Assembly (NCBI GenBank): GCA_016839845.1
Contig: JAEOTL010000524.1
Span: 1 to 10,894, forward strand
DNA from: Promethearchaeota archaeon
GTDB lineage: Archaea; Asgardarchaeota; Lokiarchaeia; Sigynarchaeales; SOKP01
Direction of reading: 5' to 3'
Length of the DNA stretch: 10,894 nt
Shown here: in pieces, positions 7,731-10,894 of the stretch
Layout: each line of letters opens with the position of its first letter
Numbering within the stretch: the stretch's first letter is position 1
The notes under the pieces: generated by a model
What the model was told of the DNA's origin: nothing
Database searches by the model: none
The model's input: the letters and a program-made list of their open reading frames with translations, nothing else
Translations under genes and position numbers: made by a program

Positions 7731-7907
7731 CTGGAAAAGGAATCAGATGCAATGGATCTGATATTAGACTATTATCAAGATTGGGATTCTGAAAATTCTC
7801 CAGTAATGATGACAATTGAGGTTTTAGATGGTTCTACTGAAAGCTTCGAGGCTCAAGAAAGGAGAAAACTAGGATATCTACGAAAAAAATACAAAAATCC
7901 TGGTTGA
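7731..7907 (+). CDS. Small hypothetical protein, probable non-ATG start
   Basis: The frame is 58 codons from CTG 7731, 59 from ATT 7728, or 51 from ATG 7752, ending in TGA at 7905-7907. I chose CTG because the ribosome binding site ends six bases before it; ATT is nearly as good. The product is bipolar: an acidic first half (DLILDYYQDWDSE) and a basic tail (QERRKLGYLRKKYKNPG). It has no membrane segment, no cysteines and no domain I recognise. It may be transcribed from the promoter at 7464-7477 through the hairpin leader, because no convincing TATA box lies in 7591-7716, which otherwise holds nothing I can name. T-runs follow the stop. It is convergent with the aminotransferase gene, 43 bases away. 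The reading frame is likely real, given the site in front of it; its function is unknown. Confidence 0.55.
   Translation: MEKESDAMDLILDYYQDWDSENSPVMMTIEVLDGSTESFEAQERRKLGYLRKKYKNPG
7883..7897 (-). terminator. T-run terminator after the aminotransferase gene
   Basis: On the minus strand T5 and T7 runs (7897-7893 and 7889-7883) lie about 55 bases past the aminotransferase stop. They fall inside the 3' end of the convergent small gene, so the two transcripts would overlap. Confidence 0.35.
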
Positions 7908-7930
7908 GAATCACATCAAAATTAATTATA

Positions 7931-7956
7931 TTTACTTTTTTATTACTTTTTTATTT
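7931..7956 (+). terminator. T-run terminator after the small plus-strand gene
   Basis: Two runs of six T (7936-7941 and 7947-7952) within an almost pure T/A stretch follow the stop codon at 7907. Such runs are the usual archaeal termination signal. The second overlaps the stop codon of the convergent aminotransferase gene. Confidence 0.45.
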
Positions 7957-9141
7957 AAGTAGGATAGCTATTCTGTCCAATGCTTCTTTAATTCGTAATT
8001 CGGGTTGTGTTAACGCAAATCGTACAAATCCTTCTCCGTGTATCCCAAATCCTGTACCCGGTGTTATGATTACCCCAACATCTATAAGTTTTTTAACAAA
8101 TTCCATGCAGGCCATCTCGCTAAACTTTTCAGGGATTTGGGTCCACACATAAAATGTCGCTTGAGGCAGATCTGTTTTCCACCCAATCTCATTTAAACCA
8201 TTTACCAGAAGGTTTCTGCGTTTCTCATAAATTTTTATACTTTTAGCTACAATTTCTGGTTTTTTTTCACTTTTATACTTATCTAATCCGGCAACTACAG
8301 CCTTTTGGACAAAAATAGAACCACCAGAATCAATTTGAGACTTTACTTTTCGCAAGCCCGCAATTGCTTCTTTACTTCCTGCGACCCAACCACACCGAAA
8401 ACCGGTCATATTGAACATCTTCGAAGTACTATTAATTTCAACATGATCATTATTGATTTGTAATATACTTGGTGCGATGTAATTTTCGTATGTAAATTCC
8501 GAATAAGGATTATCATGGACTATAAGGAAATTATAATCTTCCGCATAATCTGCCACCATTTTCAAGAATTCAAGGGGTGCTATTGCTCCCGTAGGGTTAT
8601 TTGGATAGTTCAAATACATTAATTTAGCTTTTTTAAGAACATCAGAGGAGATATTTTCTATGTCTGGAAGAAAATTATTCTCCTTTGTAAGGGGCATAAT
8701 AAAGGGATCACCATCACATAATCTAGATGCTCCATTCATATATACTGGATATCCGGGATTAGGACATAATACAGTATCCCCAGGATTAACAAACGCTCGA
8801 GCAATATTGGCCACTCCTTCTTTACCTCCAATCACGTGAGATACTTCCGTTTCAGGATCTAATTTAATTCCATATCGTACGTTAATCCATCTAGCAACTC
8901 CTTCTCTAAAAAAATCCTCCCCCATGCTCGAAGGGTAGTTTTGATTGGCGGGAATCCTTACTTCTTTTGCTAACTCATTGATAATTATCTCTGGAGTTGA
9001 TAAATCGGGATCCCCAATTCCTAATGGAATGAAGTCAACACCTTCTTTTCTTTTTTTAGAAACTAACTGCTCTATTTCTACAAAAATGTAAGGGGGTAAT
9101 CTCTTTATTCTCTCAGCATAGTCAATCTTTATATAAAACAC
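7951..9141 (-). CDS. PLP-dependent aminotransferase, LL-diaminopimelate aminotransferase-like
   Basis: This is a class I/II (fold type I) aminotransferase of 396 residues, the usual length. DapL converts tetrahydrodipicolinate plus glutamate to LL-diaminopimelate in lysine synthesis. The N-terminal RIKRLPPYIF and LGIGDPDLSTP (residues 11-20 and 40-50) are typical of DapL-like and related archaeal enzymes. NYPNNPTG is at 178-185. Asp210 in VHDNPYS should contact the pyridine nitrogen. Lys241 in STSKMFNMTGFRCGW should form the Schiff base, Arg249 should bind the PLP phosphate, and Arg374 in GFVRFAL the substrate carboxylate. All key residues are present. The start is GTG at 9141; no other usual start codon gives a full N-terminus, although family comparison suggests the first few residues are dispensable. 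No other lysine-pathway gene is in the window, so an aspartate or other amino-acid aminotransferase is possible. It is cytoplasmic and probably transcribed alone. Confidence 0.92.
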   Translation of the reverse strand: MFYIKIDYAERIKRLPPYIFVEIEQLVSKKRKEGVDFIPLGIGDPDLSTPEIIINELAKEVRIPANQNYPSSMGEDFFREGVARWINVRYGIKLDPETEVSHVIGGKEGVANIARAFVNPGDTVLCPNPGYPVYMNGASRLCDGDPFIMPLTKENNFLPDIENISSDVLKKAKLMYLNYPNNPTGAIAPLEFLKMVADYAEDYNFLIVHDNPYSEFTYENYIAPSILQINNDHVEINSTSKMFNMTGFRCGWVAGSKEAIAGLRKVKSQIDSGGSIFVQKAVVAGLDKYKSEKKPEIVAKSIKIYEKRRNLLVNGLNEIGWKTDLPQATFYVWTQIPEKFSEMACMEFVKKLIDVGVIITPGTGFGIHGEGFVRFALTQPELRIKEALDRIAILLK

Positions 9142-9182
9142 CTGACCTTAAATTGTTCTTGATACAACTTATTGTACATAAT

Positions 9183-9198
9183 CTTTAAACATATAATA
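9183..9198 (-). promoter_or_regulatory. Candidate promoter of the aminotransferase gene
   Basis: The minus strand carries TATTATATG and then GTTTAAAG just downstream of the permease terminator and 42-57 bases before the GTG start. Either could be the TATA box, giving a short leader. AAGGTCAG directly before the GTG is at best a weak ribosome binding site. Confidence 0.35.
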
Positions 9199-9208
9199 GC
9201 TTTGATCT

Positions 9209-9221
9209 AAAAAAAAAGAAA
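9209..9221 (-). terminator. T-run terminator after the MFS gene
   Basis: The minus strand reads TTTC followed by nine T, 15-27 bases past the permease stop codon. This is the longest T-run in the window and separates the permease from the aminotransferase transcript. Confidence 0.6.
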
Positions 9222-9235
9222 TTGATTTCACTTCA

Positions 9236-10564
9236 TTAAGTTTTTACCCTAAATTCATACTTAGAACGAGTTAACAAACTAAAGGGAATTAGCACTAAAC
9301 TCGATAGGATAATCATCGTAATGAAGACAATGCTAAATATTATAATAGTATCAGATATAATAGAAGCAACTGAATTAAAAACTAGCCCTGTCAGCAAGAG
9401 CCCTAGTTGAGTCCCAAAATTAACAAATGAAGTACAAATAGAATAATATGTGCTTGGGGTCTCAGGATATTGTTGAGAATACTGTGTGGTTATAGCAGAG
9501 AAAGCAGAATTACTCCAACCGCTAGATGAACCGACGATAACAGCAAAAATTAAGAGAATCCAAGATATTGCAGAAGGCAGAGGAATCAATAATAATAACA
9601 AAGCTCCTGCTGTTAATAACACCGCGATATATAATGATAACTTACGTGATTTTTTATCAGCAATATAACCACCAATGAGGGCCCCAGCAAGTACTCCTAT
9701 TCCTGTTAAGAATGTTATAATCGCCTGAGGTGTGTATAGATCTGCATTTTCTTCCAATATACTAGTTGTAACACCAACGGCAGGAACTATTCCTAATTGA
9801 ATAAGGATAAATAAAGCCAAGAATACGAAAATTACACCATCTACAATTGCCATAAAGAATGAGAAACCAAACACTTTCAAATTTTCACGTTCTTTTACTA
9901 TTGTTTTCAAGTTTGATTTAAGGTCTATTCTAATCCTTGATTCAGTATGCTTTATTGTAAAAATTATCATCGAAAATACTATAGTCAATAATCCTACAAT
10001 TATAAAAATCGCAAATACATGGATGAAATCTAACAAAAGTAAGATCATCGGACCACCTACTATTATACCCAAGGACCTAAAGGCCCACACCATTCCTGTT
10101 GTGCGCCCTAGAAGCTCTTTTGGGCAAATATCTATAATAAAACCGTCCATTGCAGTATCAGACATCGCAACGCCTAAGACAACTAAAAAACCCATATATG
10201 TAAAAATCATCATAGCTGTAGCGGGATTTATTGTGGTTAATAGCAATATTGCAGCAATTATTACCCACATAATCCCTGAAAATGAAGCCGATCCTATTAT
10301 CCATGGTTTTCTTCTCCCAAACCTTTTTGTACCTACTTTATCACCAAGTAACCCAAAGAAAAATTTTAGAATGAAAGGAACTAGCACGAAACTAAGCATG
10401 AAAGATAATCCTGCTAGATCAACAGATCCAAGAGTAAAAAGATACACTGGAATTACAGTAGTAAAGATGCTCTGATTAATTCCTTGAATAAAATAATTTA
10501 GAGAGAAAATCCCGGTGTATTTAAACTTGTAATCAAAATTGCTTTTTTCCATAAGAAAACCCAT
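9236..10564 (-). CDS. MFS transporter with AmpG/SLC33-like motifs
   Basis: At 442 residues with about 12 hydrophobic helices in two halves, this is a standard Major Facilitator permease. The loop between helices 2 and 3 carries the MFS signature as GLLGDKVGTKRFGRRKPW (residues 71-88). The equivalent loop in the second half is GGYIADKKSRK (298-308). SDTAMDGFIIDI (135-146) and GRTTGM...RSLG...GG (153-171) resemble the AmpG / acetyl-CoA transporter branch, which moves muropeptides or other bulky solutes, but the substrate cannot be read from sequence. The helix 7-8 region holds a polar segment (about 267-279) that is probably an extracytoplasmic loop. The start is ATG 10564; an alternative ATG lies four codons in. 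No ribosome binding site is visible, and a TATA box about 30 bases upstream fits a leaderless transcript. The protein sits in the cell membrane. It lies upstream of the aminotransferase on the same strand but is separated from it by a T9 terminator. Confidence 0.92.
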   Translation of the reverse strand: MGFLMEKSNFDYKFKYTGIFSLNYFIQGINQSIFTTVIPVYLFTLGSVDLAGLSFMLSFVLVPFILKFFFGLLGDKVGTKRFGRRKPWIIGSASFSGIMWVIIAAILLLTTINPATAMMIFTYMGFLVVLGVAMSDTAMDGFIIDICPKELLGRTTGMVWAFRSLGIIVGGPMILLLLDFIHVFAIFIIVGLLTIVFSMIIFTIKHTESRIRIDLKSNLKTIVKERENLKVFGFSFFMAIVDGVIFVFLALFILIQLGIVPAVGVTTSILEENADLYTPQAIITFLTGIGVLAGALIGGYIADKKSRKLSLYIAVLLTAGALLLLLIPLPSAISWILLIFAVIVGSSSGWSNSAFSAITTQYSQQYPETPSTYYSICTSFVNFGTQLGLLLTGLVFNSVASIISDTIIIFSIVFITMIILSSLVLIPFSLLTRSKYEFRVKT

Positions 10565-10591
10565 TGTTCTTTAATTCTTATTACAATATTG

Positions 10592-10600
10592 TTATAAAAA
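10592..10600 (-). promoter_or_regulatory. TATA box of the MFS gene
   Basis: TTTTTATAA on the minus strand, centred about 32 bases before the ATG. Transcription would start within a few bases of the start codon, consistent with the missing ribosome binding site. A second box-like GATTTATAAG lies about 25-30 bases further upstream; no gene fits it. Confidence 0.45.
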
Positions 10601-10702
10601 CTATTATTATTTTCATCTCTTATAAATCTCCCCTTCGCTTAACTCGATCTATGGGATAGACAAAAAATAGTTGTTACCTAATAGGTTCTCTTCCTTTATA
10701 AG

Positions 10703-10709
10703 AAAAAAA
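10703..10709 (-). terminator. T-run terminator after the edge gene
   Basis: Seven T on the minus strand (ATTTTTTTCTT), 13 bases past the stop codon of the right-edge gene and upstream of the permease promoter. Confidence 0.5.
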
Positions 10710-10721
10710 TTATGGATATTT

Positions 10722-10894
10722 TTAATTAGGGTAATCCTTCCGGATTTGTAATTCTTTTTTATAGGACTTTATTCTGTTTTGGATTAAGACATTATTTTGC
10801 CCTAGGTTCCTCAAAATCTCCTCTAAAATCTTTATAGAATTTTCCAATATAGTTATTCTTTCTTGCACTTCAGCAATCATAACTTTTTCCCTCA
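10722..10894 (-). CDS. Small coiled-coil protein, partial or complete at the window edge
   Basis: The frame is open from the right edge to TAA at 10722-10724. An ATG at 10880 would give a complete 52-residue protein, but the four codons before it (Arg-Glu-Lys-Val) are also open, so the gene may start outside the window. Ile and Leu recur at heptad-like spacing among charged residues (ERITILENSIKILEEILRNL), then a Lys/Arg-rich tail (NRIKSYKKELQIRKDYPN). It is a likely coiled coil that oligomerises or binds a partner; I recognise no family. A T7 run follows the stop, and the permease gene lies 157 bases downstream on the same strand. Confidence 0.55.
   Translation of the reverse strand, partial: REKVMIAEVQERITILENSIKILEEILRNLGQNNVLIQNRIKSYKKELQIRKDYPN

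Noticed and set aside
7904..8152. Plus-strand frame of 82 codons with a hydrophobic start
   Set aside because: It is antisense to the C-terminus of the aminotransferase. Its hydrophobic start is just the T-rich terminator region read as codons.
5972..9180. Shared word ATTGTAC at 5972 and 9171 as a common operator
   Set aside because: A seven-base word recurs easily in AT-rich DNA and the flanks differ; only the 5953-5982 site is palindromic.
9142..9235. Permease and aminotransferase as one operon
   Set aside because: A T9 run follows the permease stop and TATA-like sequences follow it, so separate transcripts are more likely, although read-through cannot be excluded.
9486..10475. Plus-strand frames of 60 and 150 codons
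   Set aside because: Both are antisense to the MFS gene, which has clear family motifs in its own frame.
1..10894. CRISPR array, tRNA, rRNA or insertion sequence
   Set aside because: I saw no spaced direct repeats outside the coding duplication, no cloverleaf, no rRNA-like block, and no transposase or flanking inverted repeats.

Overview
The window looks archaeal. By eye it is about one-third G+C. Genes are preceded by archaeal TATA boxes (TTTATAAA, TTTAAATA) about 25-30 bases before the expected transcript start, by GGTGA-type ribosome binding sites, or by no site at all in a way that fits leaderless transcripts. Several genes are followed by runs of T. The gene set (a GH4 glycosidase, a DapL-type aminotransferase, an MFS permease and a giant membrane protein) does not fix a lineage. 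A mesophilic AT-rich archaeon, possibly an Asgard-type one, is only a guess.

Layout. Positions 1-5803 are not gene-poor. A hand translation of the minus strand from the ATG at 5803 reads 1934 codons to the left edge without a stop. It gives one enormous, almost purely membrane-embedded protein whose C-terminus lies outside the window. The protein contains an exact 252-residue tandem duplication (about residues 553-804 and 805-1008) and weaker repeats elsewhere, so it appears to have grown by internal duplication. Its own TATA box and ribosome binding site lie in 5804-5858. A perfect inverted repeat made of two GTACGTAC palindromes (5953-5982) separates it from the next gene.

Positions 6024-7346 (minus) encode a GH4-family NAD- and metal-dependent glycosidase. 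Positions 7347-7930 form an unusual plus-strand island. It has a strong promoter whose TATA box sits at the centre of a perfect 9-bp inverted repeat, a possible leaderless 29-residue ORF overlapping a strong RNA hairpin, and then a 58-codon ORF with a perfect GGAGGTGA site but no ATG at the right distance. The island ends in T-runs, converging on the next gene.

Positions 7951-9141 (minus) encode a PLP-dependent aminotransferase resembling LL-diaminopimelate aminotransferase. Positions 9236-10564 (minus) encode a 12-helix MFS permease with AmpG/SLC33-like motifs. Each appears to have its own promoter and terminator, so they need not form an operon. At the right edge (10722-10894, minus) is the end of a small coiled-coil protein.

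The genes do not form an obvious single pathway. The glycosidase and permease suggest uptake or breakdown of sugar-containing compounds, and the aminotransferase suggests amino-acid synthesis. The function of the giant protein and of the small plus-strand island cannot be told from sequence alone. These two are the most likely places for something undescribed.
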